A stretch of DNA of 64,000 nucleotides from Flavobacterium succinicans LMG 10402 (lineage in GTDB: Bacteria > Bacteroidota > Bacteroidia > Flavobacteriales > Flavobacteriaceae), in NCBI RefSeq assembly GCF_000611675.1, contig NZ_JATV01000009.1:62001-126000 (forward strand), read 5' to 3'. Within the stretch, counting starts at the first letter, position 1, and the number at the start of each line of letters is the position of its first letter. Below, piece after piece: positions 8,756 through 17,451 of the stretch. Below the pieces are notes generated by a model. That model was not told the DNA's origin. It searched no databases and saw nothing but the letters and a program-made list of their open reading frames with translations. Position numbers and translations under genes: made by a program.

Positions 8756-8926
8756 ATGAAATCAAAAGGTCCTAATCTTACAAGAAAAAATAAAAAGAAG
8801 CTCAAAACAGAGGCTGAAAAGGAAGAAGCTCTGGTTGAGTTAATTATTCGAATGATTGTTGAAGCAACTCTAAAAGAGATATATGAAGAAAATCAAAAAA
8901 TTGAAAAAGATAAAAATCAGAAATGA
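8756..8926 (+). CDS. Small charged helical protein, 56 aa
   Basis: ATG 8756 to TGA 8924-8926. The product has a lysine-rich N terminus (RKNKKKLKTEAEKEE), then an amphipathic helix ALVELIIRMIVEATLKEIYEE, and ends lysine-rich. It has no cysteines or signal peptide. I recognise no named family. Its biased, strongly helical composition and clean start/stop suggest a real gene, possibly an orphan small protein of the island. Confidence 0.45.
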   Translation: MKSKGPNLTRKNKKKLKTEAEKEEALVELIIRMIVEATLKEIYEENQKIEKDKNQK

Positions 8927-9081
8927 ATGTAGTGTTAATTGTTTGTTTTTTAGATTGTTAAGGCGTTCGATTATCGTTGACTCTCTAGTTTTTTTAAACA
9001 ATTTTGGTGTTTTTTTAGCAATAAACTGTGTCGAATACTTATTTTTTAAACTTATAACTGATTGATTTGTAATGTTTTGAT

Positions 9082-9118
9082 AAAAAAAAAGGGGAAGGTG
9101 TTCGATACCTTCCCTTTT
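9082..9118 (-). terminator. Rho-independent terminator, minus strand
   Basis: GGGAAGGT (9092-9099) pairs perfectly with ACCTTCCC (9107-9114). Read on the minus strand the stem is followed by nine Ts (A run at 9082-9090). It directly follows the tRNA 3'-end fragment, as a native tRNA terminator would. Confidence 0.8.
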
Positions 9119-9119
9119 G

Positions 9120-9141
9120 TGGAGTCGCCGAGAATCGAACC
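9120..9141 (-). repeat. tRNA 3'-end fragment, candidate ICE/island attachment site
   Basis: The minus strand reads GGTTCGATTCTCGGCGACTC then CA. This is a T-loop, an intact 3' T-stem (CTCGG), a seven-base acceptor strand and a discriminator base. The 5' T-stem that should read CCGAG is replaced by TTAGG, and no anticodon or D arm exists further upstream. The copy therefore breaks inside the T-stem, which is typical of the duplicated att core left by tyrosine-recombinase integration into a tRNA gene. Confidence 0.65.
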
Positions 9142-9514
9142 TAAGCTCAAAAACCCGCATTAATACCTATATTTTACTTCGTAAAAATCTGGTTTGCCAC
9201 GATTTTGCCATAAGTTTAAAAACTCCTTGAAATCTGGGTTGTTTTAGACTTTCCTGCATGAAACTGATTGACTTTAAAAGAACGAGATAATTCATAATGA
9301 ATACTTCAAAAGTAAACATTATTTAAGAATTATAAAAATATTGTTAAGTGATTAGTGTACTCAAATCATATTTGCGATTTCTACTTGTAGTGTTGAAAGT
9401 GTTGTGTCTACCGCCGAACAAATTCGGAATATAGGTTCCCAGACGGCATAGTTGCACAATATTCTATGATTTTTGCTATAAAAATTTTGATTACATGTCA
9501 ATTCAGAAAAAGCC
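9142..9514. other. Non-coding spacer at presumed element end
   Basis: No supported gene. A short hairpin CCGAA-CAAA-TTCGG lies at 9414-9427 within a less AT-rich patch (about 9405-9455) that stands out from its surroundings. Such end regions in ICEs can carry integrase or excisionase arm sites, but I see no repeated motif that proves this. Confidence 0.4.
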
Positions 9515-9814
9515 TTACTGTGGTTTGTAAGGCTTTATAGTAATTTCCACTTCACTTCGATATCCGGGATGGTAGGATGGTCGGTAATTTACATAACCCA
9601 TTTGCTGTAACTCCTTAAAGTATTTATGATAGGTTGGTAAGGTACTGATATGTGAAAGCGACATTATTTTGCTACGACTTACTTTAATTATCTTAGTGTG
9701 TCCTTGTCTATATCCGAGACAAAGAATTGCACTTAAAAGAGCGAAATGCCAAACATTAAGCCTGGGATCCTCTTCTAAAATGGAAAGGTATCTTGAAAGT
9801 TTTTGCAGTCTCAT
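9515..9814 (-). CDS. Small winged-helix-like protein, 99 aa
   Basis: The product begins MRLQKLSRYLSILEEDPRL and contains VWHFALLSAILCLGYRQG. A likely helix-turn-helix follows (IKVSRSKIMSLSHISTLPTYHKYFKEL), then a wing-like end (GYVNYRPSYHPGYRSEVEITI). This resembles replication-initiator or MarR-like wing folds in small proteins of Bacteroidetes mobile elements. It starts one base after the stop of the HTH gene upstream, so the pair is an operon. A DNA-binding role is inferred. The exact function is unknown. Confidence 0.65.
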   Translation of the reverse strand: MRLQKLSRYLSILEEDPRLNVWHFALLSAILCLGYRQGHTKIIKVSRSKIMSLSHISTLPTYHKYFKELQQMGYVNYRPSYHPGYRSEVEITIKPYKPQ

Positions 9815-9815
9815 A

Positions 9816-10088
9816 TTAGTTTTTATCGCTGAACAGATTCATTAAATCTGATTTGCTATAATAATAAGATCCTAAAACTTTTTTGAAGCGCACTTTTCCC
9901 GTTATCCGAAGATTCTGTAACGATGCTGATGACATATCCATAAGTTTTCTGACAACACGGCTTTTAAGCCATTCTGGATTTAAGCCACCTTCTTCTTTAT
10001 TTTGGTTTTTCTCTACAATTTTTTTGAACTGCTCCACTAGCAATATACCAAATTGGCTTAAATCATCTTTAGTTATATTATCGTTCAT
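9816..10088 (-). CDS. Excisionase-like helix-turn-helix protein, 90 aa
   Basis: The C-terminal half reads LNPEWLKSRVVRKLMDMSSA, then SLQNLRITGKVRF and SYYYSKSDLMNLF. This is the MerR/excisionase-type HTH seen in small ICE proteins (WLK..EVRKLL.IS..TLQNLR..G.L). The N-terminal part is a short helical arm. It shares this fold with the HTH gene at 42462. Its place next to the tRNA scar suggests a recombination directionality or regulatory role. A strong Shine-Dalgarno precedes it, unusual for this phylum. Confidence 0.75.
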   Translation of the reverse strand: MNDNITKDDLSQFGILLVEQFKKIVEKNQNKEEGGLNPEWLKSRVVRKLMDMSSASLQNLRITGKVRFKKVLGSYYYSKSDLMNLFSDKN

Positions 10089-10428
10089 CTTCGCGCCTCC
10101 TATCTTAATTTGTTAAATAATGAGTGAAATTAAGGAGTAATTTTTTAGACTTTTGAAAAAGGTATTTCATGTCCTTGTTAGGCTTTTAATGTCTGAGAGT
10201 AGGTGTTTAGATGTGTTGAACTTTTTTGTGAATGAATCCTAAAGAAATATGATAATATTTTAAAAAAGCATCAGTCTTCGTACTTAAATTGTCTAGAAAA
10301 AAATATTGCTAGTTGTTATAACGCAATATCTTATTTTTATGAAGAATATCTATCAGAAAAAGGATTATATAACTAGTGGTAACAGATTTAATGATGGCAT
10401 TAATTCTAAAGTATTTTCATACTAACAA
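10089..10428. other. AT-rich intergenic region
   Basis: No supported gene. It separates the minus-strand HTH pair from the plus-strand duplicated DUF6660 units and should contain divergent promoters. Confidence 0.4.
10096..10101 (-). promoter_or_regulatory. Perfect Shine-Dalgarno AGGAGG
   Basis: AGGAGG lies seven bases before the ATG at 10088 on the minus strand. Bacteroidota rarely rely on such sites, so it supports the start choice and may mark a broad-host mobile gene. Confidence 0.65.
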
Positions 10429-10578
10429 ATGTCGAACTTTTTTTTATTGAAGATCTCAAAAGCTAAATCCAAAATGGCGATAACAGTATGTGTTATTATT
10501 CGTATGATAAATGATAATATTCGTTTTACTAGTTCTGATGTTGAGAGTTGCTGCAAAATATTGATACTACTACAATAA
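10429..10578 (+). pseudogene. Frameshifted copy of the small membrane protein gene
   Basis: An open frame from ATG 10429 begins in register with the gene at 11061: AKSKMAITVCVIIRM here, PKSKKPITVYTVIRT there. A one-base insertion near 10505-10512 shifts the frame, so the leucine-rich membrane segment is lost. The DNA downstream still reads the ancestral GAGAGTTGCTGCAAAATATT, matching GGGAGTTGCTGCAAAATATT at 11201-11220. Confidence 0.7.
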
Positions 10579-10649
10579 TTATTTATAATAATTAATAATC
10601 ATTATAAATAATTATTTGTAATAAAAATAAAATTCCTATTTTTACACTC

Positions 10650-10967
10650 TTGAAATTTACAAATATCATATTATCAATTATCATTGTAGTACTTTCCTGT
10701 ATGCCTTGCGCAGACAAGGAACAAGGTGTTTCGTCTGAAAAAGCAACTATAACAAATAGTTCAAAACAGCACCATGAGAAAGATGCATGTTCTCCTTTGT
10801 GCATTTGTAACCATTATGGCTGTCAGGGTTTTGTCTACAATATAGTATCGAATTACAATTTTATTACCGTCAAAAACATAATTGACAAAAAACTACCTGA
10901 ATACAAATCAATTCTTACTTCCAATTTCTACGGGAGCATTTGGCAACCGCCACAAATTAATGCTTAA
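10650..10967 (+). CDS. DUF6660 family protein (copy 1)
   Basis: 105 residues starting at TTG 10650 (LKFTNIILS). The signal peptide or membrane anchor (ILSIIIVVLSCMPCADKEQG) is followed by a linker and a cysteine/histidine motif, HHEKDACSPLCICNHYGC. The C terminus SNFYGSIWQPPQI is shared with the gene at 11308. The CSP.C.CN motif and the terminal IWQPP are hallmarks of DUF6660, found beside RND metal pumps in flavobacteria. A periplasmic metal-binding or sensing role is plausible but unproven. It lacks one cysteine of the CNCCG motif of copy 2 (CNHYG here). Confidence 0.8.
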   Translation: MKFTNIILSIIIVVLSCMPCADKEQGVSSEKATITNSSKQHHEKDACSPLCICNHYGCQGFVYNIVSNYNFITVKNIIDKKLPEYKSILTSNFYGSIWQPPQINA

Positions 10968-11060
10968 TTTTTTTGATAATTAAAAGAAGACAATTCTAAT
11001 AGATAGAGTTAGTTACAAAGTTTTCTTTATTTTAAATTAATTACAGTTATAGATATAATA

Positions 11061-11249
11061 ATGGCAAAGCAAAAAACAAAAAGACCGAACAACCAAAAAC
11101 CTAAATCTAAACCTAAATCCAAAAAGCCGATAACAGTATATACTGTAATTCGCACTATAATGATAATACTCCTTTTGTTGCTTTTGTTGCTTTTGTTATT
11201 GGGAGTTGCTGCAAAATATTGGCTCTACTATAATAAATATTACAAATAA
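11061..11249 (+). CDS. Small Lys-rich single-pass membrane protein, 62 aa
   Basis: The N-terminal 24 residues are rich in Lys, Pro, Gln and Asn (KPKSKPKSKKP). A nearly pure leucine membrane segment follows (MIILLLLLLLLLLLGVAA), then KYWLYYNKYYK. The leucine run is encoded by a 9-base tandem repeat TTTTGTTGC. A frameshifted paralogue lies at 10429. It is encoded between the two DUF6660 copies on the same strand. No family recognised. An N-in topology is expected from the positive N terminus. Confidence 0.55.
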   Translation: MAKQKTKRPNNQKPKSKPKSKKPITVYTVIRTIMIILLLLLLLLLLLGVAAKYWLYYNKYYK

Positions 11250-11307
11250 TTAATAATCAGTATAAATAATTAATAATTATAAAAAATAAAATCTTATTTT
11301 TGCACTC

Positions 11308-11634
11308 GTGAAATGGTTAAACATCATATTGTCAATTTACTTAATAGCCTTGGCATCTATGCCCTGTGCTGATGTGGAAGTAAATAGTGCGGGGCATTCT
11401 TTAAATGTACATCAGACAGACCTTGAAAACCATTCGCACGATAAAAGTAAAGATTTATGTTCCCCATTTTGCATTTGCAATTGTTGCGGTTCACAAATTA
11501 CAAGTTTTTCAGAATTTGTAATTATTGACTTTCCAATACCTTCTAAAGGTATCAAAACACAATTACCTACATACAAATCCGTTTTTGCTTCCAATTTCTT
11601 CGGAAGTATTTGGCAACCGCCTCAAATAGCATAA
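11308..11634 (+). CDS. DUF6660 family protein (copy 2)
   Basis: 108 residues from GTG 11308 (KWLNIILSIYLIALASMPC). It has a signal segment, then a His-containing linker (HSHDKSKDLCSPFCICNCCG) and the conserved ending FASNFFGSIWQPPQIA. Four cysteines within 11 residues (CSPFCICNCC) are a likely metal site. It lies 96 bases before the RND pump gene and is probably in the same transcript. The DNA upstream and through the gene is a diverged duplicate of the 10.45-10.97 kb segment. Confidence 0.85.
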   Translation: MKWLNIILSIYLIALASMPCADVEVNSAGHSLNVHQTDLENHSHDKSKDLCSPFCICNCCGSQITSFSEFVIIDFPIPSKGIKTQLPTYKSVFASNFFGSIWQPPQIA

Positions 11635-11730
11635 TGATGCCCGAGTAATTTCGGGTTAGAAAATTGTGACCTTTTCACAAATAATGGCAAATATTCTATT
11701 TGCTGATTTCTAATTCATTATAATATTTCA

Positions 11731-14700
11731 ATGTTAGACAAAATCATACAATTTAGTATAAAGAACAAGTTCATTATACTCTTATTTACCCTTGTGCTTA
11801 TAGCCTGGGGAAGTTATTCTATTAAAAATTTACCGCTGGATGCCTTGCCAGATGTAACTAATAATCAAGTACAAATAATTACCACTGCCCCTACTTTAGC
11901 AAGTCAGGAAGTAGAACAATTAATTACCTATCCACTCGAACAAGCTGTAAAAACGATTCCAAAAGTAATTGAATTACGAAGCATTTCTCGTTTTGGATTA
12001 TCTGTGGTAACTGTTGTTTTCAAAGACGATGTAGATATATATTGGGCAAGAGAGCAAATTTTTCAACGCTTAAAGCAAGCTGAAGAAAACATACCTAAAT
12101 ATGCAGGTTCTCCAGAATTAGGACCTATTTCTACAGGTCTAGGAGAAATATATCAATACGATGTATATGCCAAAAAAGGCTATGAAGATAAATACGATGC
12201 CGTAAAATTACGAACCATTCAAGATTGGATTATCACTCCACAATTACAGGGTATTGAAGGTGTTGCCGAAGTCAGTACCTGGGGAGGAAAATTAAAACAA
12301 TATGAAGTGGCTATTAATCCAAATAAACTAAATAGTTTAGGAATAACCATTACCGATATTTTTGAGGCTTTAGAAAAAAATAATCAAAACACAGGCGGTG
12401 CTTACATTGAAAAAGACCAATACTCTTATTTCATTCGTGGTGTTGGTATGGCTACAGGCATCAAAGATTTAGAAAATATAGTGGTTGCCAATAAAAACGG
12501 CGCTCCTATTTTAATTCGAAATGTAGCCGAAGTTAGAGAAGGTGTAGCACTACGTTATGGGGCATCTACTAAAGACGGAAAAGGAGAAATTGTATGTGGA
12601 ATGGCTCTTATGCTAAAAGGAGAAAATTCAAGTGCAGTTGTCAATAGAGTAAAAGAAAAAATGGATCAGATCAACAAAACTCTTCCAGAGGGAGTGGTTG
12701 CTGAAGCTTTTATCGATAGAGGAAAATTAGTAGATAGTGCCATAGGAACTGTTACTAAAAACCTATTGGAAGGTGCATTAATAGTAATATTTGTATTGAT
12801 CTTATTTCTTGGAAATCTTCGTGCAGGACTAATTGTAGCATCTGTAATTCCATTATCAATGCTTTTCGCTGTGATTTTGATGAATACCTTTGGAGTAAGC
12901 GGAAATCTAATGAGTTTAGGAGCAATCGATTTTGGAATTATTGTCGATGGTGCGGTTATAATTGTCGAAGCCACAATGCATCATTTGCAAAAACTCAAAA
13001 GAAAAAAAGATTTAACCCAATCTGAAATGGATGAAGAGGTATATCAATCGGCTTCCAAAATTAGAAACAGTGCCGCTTTTGGGGAAATAATTATCCTAAT
13101 AGTGTATTTACCAATCCTGGCATTAGTTGGCACAGAAGGTAAAATGTTCCGACCAATGGCAATGACAGTAGGATTTGCAGTAATAGGTGCATTTGTTATG
13201 TCTTTAACCTATGTACCAATGATGAGTGCGATGTTCTTATCCAAAAATACAGAACACAAAACCAATTTTAGTGATAGAATGATGGCTTGGTTCGAGGGAA
13301 TATATACCCCGTTTTTAGAAAAAGCATTGCGTTTCAAAAAAGCAGTTTTGGCAATTTCATTAGGTCTATTTGTATTGGCGCTAGTAATTTTTCAAAATAT
13401 GGGTGGCGAATTCATTCCAACAATTGAAGAAGGAGATTTAGCCTTAAATGCTACAATTATGACCGGAAGTTCGCTTTCGCAAATGGTAAAAACAACCACA
13501 GAATATGAAAAAATTCTAAAAGCTAAATTTCCCGAAATTAAAACCATAGTAACTAAAATTGGTAGTGGTGAAATTCCAACGGATCCAATGCCTATAGAAA
13601 GTGGGGATATGATTATTGTACTTAAAGACAAAAGTGAATGGACAGGTGATTACGACAATTGGGAAGATTTAGCCAATGCAATGAAAGAAGAAATGGAAGC
13701 CATTCCAGGTGCTAATATTGAAGTTTCACAACCAATTCAAATGCGATTCAACGAGTTAATGACCGGAAGCCGAAGTGATATAGCCATTAAAATTTTTGGT
13801 GACGATTTAGAAATTTTAGATACTAAAGCCAAAGAATTGATTGCTAAAGTCAATAATATTGAAGGTATTGGAGACTTAAAAGCAGATAAAGTAACAGGCT
13901 TACCGCAAATTACTGTAAAATACGATTACAATAAAATTGCATTATATGGTTTGAATATTACCGATATCAACCAAATCATCCGCTCTTCATTTGCAGGAGA
14001 AAGCGCAGGTAAAATCTATGAAGAAAGCAAACGATTTGATGTAGTGGTGAGAATGGATGCAGCTAGCCGAACAGATATTACAGATGTGAGTAATCTATTT
14101 ATTCCTTTACCAAACGGACAACAAGTACCACTATCACAAGTAGCAACGGTTTCTTATGAGCAAGGCCCTGTTCAGGTTTCTCGTGAGAATGGTAAACGTA
14201 GAATTACTGTTGGATTAAACGTTCGTGGTCGAGATATAAAAAGCGTTGTCGAAGAAATTCAGGCTAAACTTGATAAAGATTTCAAACTTCCCCCAGGTTA
14301 TTATGTTACTTATGGAGGACAATTCGAAAACTTGATTGAAGCTACTAAAAGACTTTCGGTTGCTTTACCTATTGCATTAGCATTAATAATGGTGCTGCTA
14401 TATTTTACTTTCAATAGTATGAAACAATCTTTGCTAATATTTACAGCTATTCCATTATCAGCCATTGGAGGTGTTTTCGCATTATGGATGAGGGGAATGC
14501 CTTTCAGTATTTCGGCAGGAATTGGATTTATAGCCCTTTTCGGAATCGCAGTGTTAAACGGAATTGTATTGATTTCTTATTTCAATCAATTAAAATCTGA
14601 AGGAATAACCGATCCATTACAAAGAGTTTTAATGGGTACAAAAACACGTTTACGACCTGTTTTAATGACAGCTGCTGTAGCCTCTTTAGGATTTATGCCA

Positions 14701-16050
14701 ATGGCATTATCCACCAGCGGTGGAGCTGAAGTACAAAAACCATTGGCAACAGTTGTTATTGGAGGATTATTATCGGCTACATTACTGACGTTGATTGTTT
14801 TACCAATACTTTATTTATTGTTTGAAAAAGGAATTAAAGCAAGAAGAAAAATAAAAACACCAATCGTTACCCTAATAGTTTTATTGATAAGTAGTTTTTC
14901 TTTTGCTCAAAATAGCCAGCCTATTTCATTACAAAAAGCTATCGAAATTGCAAAAACCAATAACATTGATTTAAAGATTGCTGATAAGGAAATTGAGAAA
15001 CAAACGGTTCTGAAAAAGACAGCATTTCAAGCAGATCCTTTGCAAGTGCAATATCAGGGTGGGCAATTCAATAGTAAATATTATGATAGCAATGTTTCGA
15101 TACAGCAGTATTTTCCAATTGGAAGAATTACAAAAGCCAATCGTCAATTACAGGAAGAATTGGTGAAACTAGCTGAAAAACGAAAAGCATTATCCGAATA
15201 TGAAATCGAAAAAGCAGTAACAATCGCCTACTATCAATATTTATATGGTGTTTCTGTACAAAAACTAAATGCAGATTTATTGGAAATTTATTCCAAATTC
15301 TTAAAGAATGCAGAACTACGTTTTGAAACAGGCGAAAGCGGAAAAATTGAAGTAATCAGTGCCAAAGCAAAGTCAAAAGAAATAGAAACACAGCAAGCGC
15401 AACTCGAATTTGATTTGGCAATTTACCAAAAACAATTACAATTTTTTATTCAAACGGAAGAGAATATTGTACCGGATAGTACAACGCCAATGCAATATTC
15501 ATTTCAACCAAATGAAAACCAATCCAAAGTAGAAACGTTGGTAACCGATTATTATACACAGCAAATTTCGGTGTATCAAAAAGAAGCCAATACTTTTAAA
15601 GCATTGCGAACACCAAAATTAGGATTAGGTTATTTTGGACAAACCATTGATACCAAATCTTATTTTCAAGGGTTTACTGCGGGTTTACAAATTCCTTTAT
15701 TTGGTGGGGTAAATTCAGCTAAAGCTAAAGCATCTGCTATCAGTATTTCGCAATCCCAATTAGAATTAGACAAAAATAAATTGACTTTGAAATTACAAAT
15801 GCAGGAATTGAAAAATGATTTCGAAAAGCAACAAAAAGCATTAGATTATTATCAAAAGGAAGGTTTGCTATATGCAGAACAAATAATTGCAACGGCTCAA
15901 AAAAGTTATGCCAATGGTGATATGAGTTATTGGTATTACATCAGTTTTTTGAATCAGGCTATCGACATCAAAAAGCAAAATGCCGAAGCTACCAATGCTT
16001 ATAATCAAAGTGCTATTCAATTGCAATTTCCATCTATTTCTAACAAATAA
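11731..16050 (+). CDS. CusA/CzcA-family metal efflux RND pump fused to a TolC-like outer membrane protein
   Basis: Residues 1 to about 1040 are a full heavy-metal RND transporter. TM4 carries D400, D406 and E413 (GAIDFGIIVDGAVIIVE), equivalent to D402/D408/E415 of CzcA, which points to divalent ions such as Zn, Co or Cd rather than copper. From about 1042 a signal-peptide-like stretch ending SFSFAQ leads into a TolC-family domain (about 1065-1439). This fusion is known in Bacteroidota and gives inner- and outer-membrane parts from one gene. The adaptor gene follows 11 bases later. The frame is intact, unlike the second pump at 57.6 kb. Confidence 0.93.
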   Translation: MLDKIIQFSIKNKFIILLFTLVLIAWGSYSIKNLPLDALPDVTNNQVQIITTAPTLASQEVEQLITYPLEQAVKTIPKVIELRSISRFGLSVVTVVFKDDVDIYWAREQIFQRLKQAEENIPKYAGSPELGPISTGLGEIYQYDVYAKKGYEDKYDAVKLRTIQDWIITPQLQGIEGVAEVSTWGGKLKQYEVAINPNKLNSLGITITDIFEALEKNNQNTGGAYIEKDQYSYFIRGVGMATGIKDLENIVVANKNGAPILIRNVAEVREGVALRYGASTKDGKGEIVCGMALMLKGENSSAVVNRVKEKMDQINKTLPEGVVAEAFIDRGKLVDSAIGTVTKNLLEGALIVIFVLILFLGNLRAGLIVASVIPLSMLFAVILMNTFGVSGNLMSLGAIDFGIIVDGAVIIVEATMHHLQKLKRKKDLTQSEMDEEVYQSASKIRNSAAFGEIIILIVYLPILALVGTEGKMFRPMAMTVGFAVIGAFVMSLTYVPMMSAMFLSKNTEHKTNFSDRMMAWFEGIYTPFLEKALRFKKAVLAISLGLFVLALVIFQNMGGEFIPTIEEGDLALNATIMTGSSLSQMVKTTTEYEKILKAKFPEIKTIVTKIGSGEIPTDPMPIESGDMIIVLKDKSEWTGDYDNWEDLANAMKEEMEAIPGANIEVSQPIQMRFNELMTGSRSDIAIKIFGDDLEILDTKAKELIAKVNNIEGIGDLKADKVTGLPQITVKYDYNKIALYGLNITDINQIIRSSFAGESAGKIYEESKRFDVVVRMDAASRTDITDVSNLFIPLPNGQQVPLSQVATVSYEQGPVQVSRENGKRRITVGLNVRGRDIKSVVEEIQAKLDKDFKLPPGYYVTYGGQFENLIEATKRLSVALPIALALIMVLLYFTFNSMKQSLLIFTAIPLSAIGGVFALWMRGMPFSISAGIGFIALFGIAVLNGIVLISYFNQLKSEGITDPLQRVLMGTKTRLRPVLMTAAVASLGFMPMALSTSGGAEVQKPLATVVIGGLLSATLLTLIVLPILYLLFEKGIKARRKIKTPIVTLIVLLISSFSFAQNSQPISLQKAIEIAKTNNIDLKIADKEIEKQTVLKKTAFQADPLQVQYQGGQFNSKYYDSNVSIQQYFPIGRITKANRQLQEELVKLAEKRKALSEYEIEKAVTIAYYQYLYGVSVQKLNADLLEIYSKFLKNAELRFETGESGKIEVISAKAKSKEIETQQAQLEFDLAIYQKQLQFFIQTEENIVPDSTTPMQYSFQPNENQSKVETLVTDYYTQQISVYQKEANTFKALRTPKLGLGYFGQTIDTKSYFQGFTAGLQIPLFGGVNSAKAKASAISISQSQLELDKNKLTLKLQMQELKNDFEKQQKALDYYQKEGLLYAEQIIATAQKSYANGDMSYWYYISFLNQAIDIKKQNAEATNAYNQSAIQLQFPSISNK

Positions 16051-16061
16051 AATTTCTCAAA

Positions 16062-17312
16062 ATGAAAAATATAAATTCAAAATTCAAAATTTTCTTAATA
16101 CTTAATACTTTATTCTTACTACTTCTCACCTCTTGTGGAGAAAAGAAAACAGAAGAAGCAGGACACGAAGAAGAAAAATCAGAAAACGAAGTAGCATTAA
16201 CAGCCTTACAATTCAAAACAGTTGGTATTCAAACAGGTTCTGTAGAAAACAGGAATCTTAATTTAGTGATTAAAGCCAATGGATATACGACAGTTCCACC
16301 ACAAAATATGGCTAACATTTCAACCTTAATTGGAGGAACGGTTAAGGATATTTTTGTTTTAGAAGGCACGTATGTAAACAAAGGAAAAGTACTGGCAACT
16401 ATTCAAAATTTAGAAGTAGTTGGAATGCAGGAAGATTATAATTCGGCTGTTGCCAATATTGAATACCTGCAATTAGAATACAATCGCCAGAAAACATTAA
16501 CTGATGAAAATGTAAACCCTAGAAAAGTACTTCAGGAAGTAAAATCAAAACTAGCTGTTGAAAGAGCCAGAGCAAAAGCTGCAAAAAACAAATTGCAAGC
16601 CCTGAATATGAGTACAAGCGGATCAAGTTTGGTACCGATAGTTTCACCAATATCCGGTTATGTTGGAAAAATCAGCATTGCCAAAGGAGCATTTGCCGAA
16701 ACAGGAATAACCCTTTTTGAAGTCGTAGATAATAGCCAGATGCACTTGGACTTAAACGTTTATGAAAAAGATTTGGAATCAATTTCTGTGGGGCAAACGA
16801 TAGACTTTATTTTGACTAATCAAGGAAACAAATCCATTAAAGGAAAAATATTTGGTATCAATAAATCCTTTTCAAATGAAAGCAAAACCGTTGCTGTTCA
16901 CGCCAAAATTAATCCAGCTGATTCCAAAGATTTAATTTCTGGAATGTATGTTTCTGCCAATATCAATATTAAAAATGCAACCGTCCCTGCCCTACCCAAA
17001 GATGCTGTTGTAAAAAATGGAGATAAATACTTTGTCTATATCCAGGAAGAACACGAAGAAAAAGCCACAGGTAAAAAAGCAGAAGCTCACGAACACAAAG
17101 AAGGCGAAGCACATTCTGAAGAAGCTGTTGGCGAGGAAGAAGGACACAACGAAGTACATTTCAAAGCAATAGAAGTTGTACCAGGAACAACAGATTTAGG
17201 GTATACCGAAGTGAAATTTGTTGAAGCAATTCCTGCCGATGCAAAAATTGTAATTAAAGGAGCTTTCTATTTACTGTCTGCTATGAAAGGTGGCGGTGAG
17301 CATACACATTAA
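16062..17312 (+). CDS. RND efflux periplasmic adaptor (CzcB-like) lipoprotein
   Basis: 416 residues. The lipobox LLTSC gives a lipidated Cys25. Family order is seen: barrel-sandwich start (ANISTLIGGTVKDIFVLEGTYVNKGKVLATIQN), helical hairpin (about 125-190), second half of the lipoyl-like fold (VSPISGYVGKISIAKGAF), then beta barrel (LNVYEKDLESISVGQTIDF). A His/Glu-rich insert near 327-370 (EEHEEKATGKKAEAHEHKEG) is a likely metal-binding loop in the membrane-proximal domain. It sits immediately behind the pump gene and bridges the pump to its outer-membrane partner. Confidence 0.92.
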   Translation: MKNINSKFKIFLILNTLFLLLLTSCGEKKTEEAGHEEEKSENEVALTALQFKTVGIQTGSVENRNLNLVIKANGYTTVPPQNMANISTLIGGTVKDIFVLEGTYVNKGKVLATIQNLEVVGMQEDYNSAVANIEYLQLEYNRQKTLTDENVNPRKVLQEVKSKLAVERARAKAAKNKLQALNMSTSGSSLVPIVSPISGYVGKISIAKGAFAETGITLFEVVDNSQMHLDLNVYEKDLESISVGQTIDFILTNQGNKSIKGKIFGINKSFSNESKTVAVHAKINPADSKDLISGMYVSANINIKNATVPALPKDAVVKNGDKYFVYIQEEHEEKATGKKAEAHEHKEGEAHSEEAVGEEEGHNEVHFKAIEVVPGTTDLGYTEVKFVEAIPADAKIVIKGAFYLLSAMKGGGEHTH

Positions 17313-17324
17313 TAAGTAGTTTAA

Positions 17325-17400
17325 GAAGCATTAGAAAACTTAAGACTATCTAAGACCGCTAGTATTATTTGTATTGGCGGTTGTGATAGTAAATTAATTG
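17325..17400 (+). pseudogene. Degenerate fragment, related to 19600-19660
   Basis: Between the adaptor and the DUF1345 gene, a frame reads ALENLRLSKTASII before degenerating. A related fragment (SLKNLNLSQTASIIDDF) lies at about 19603-19650. About 70 percent of bases agree by eye over some 46 positions. The parent gene is not recognised. The two fragments may mark the edges of an old duplication. Confidence 0.35.
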
Positions 17401-17451
17401 ATGAAGACTATGCCCCCAAAATAATATTAGAAAAATCATTAATTGCTGAAT

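Noticed and set aside
8870..9160. Minus-strand frame over the terminator and tRNA scar
   Set aside because: It reads through the hairpin and tRNA fragment and has low-complexity Phe/Ile sequence.
9120..9200. A complete tRNA gene on the minus strand
   Set aside because: Only the T-loop, 3' T-stem and acceptor strand are present; the 5' T-stem, anticodon and D arms are missing.
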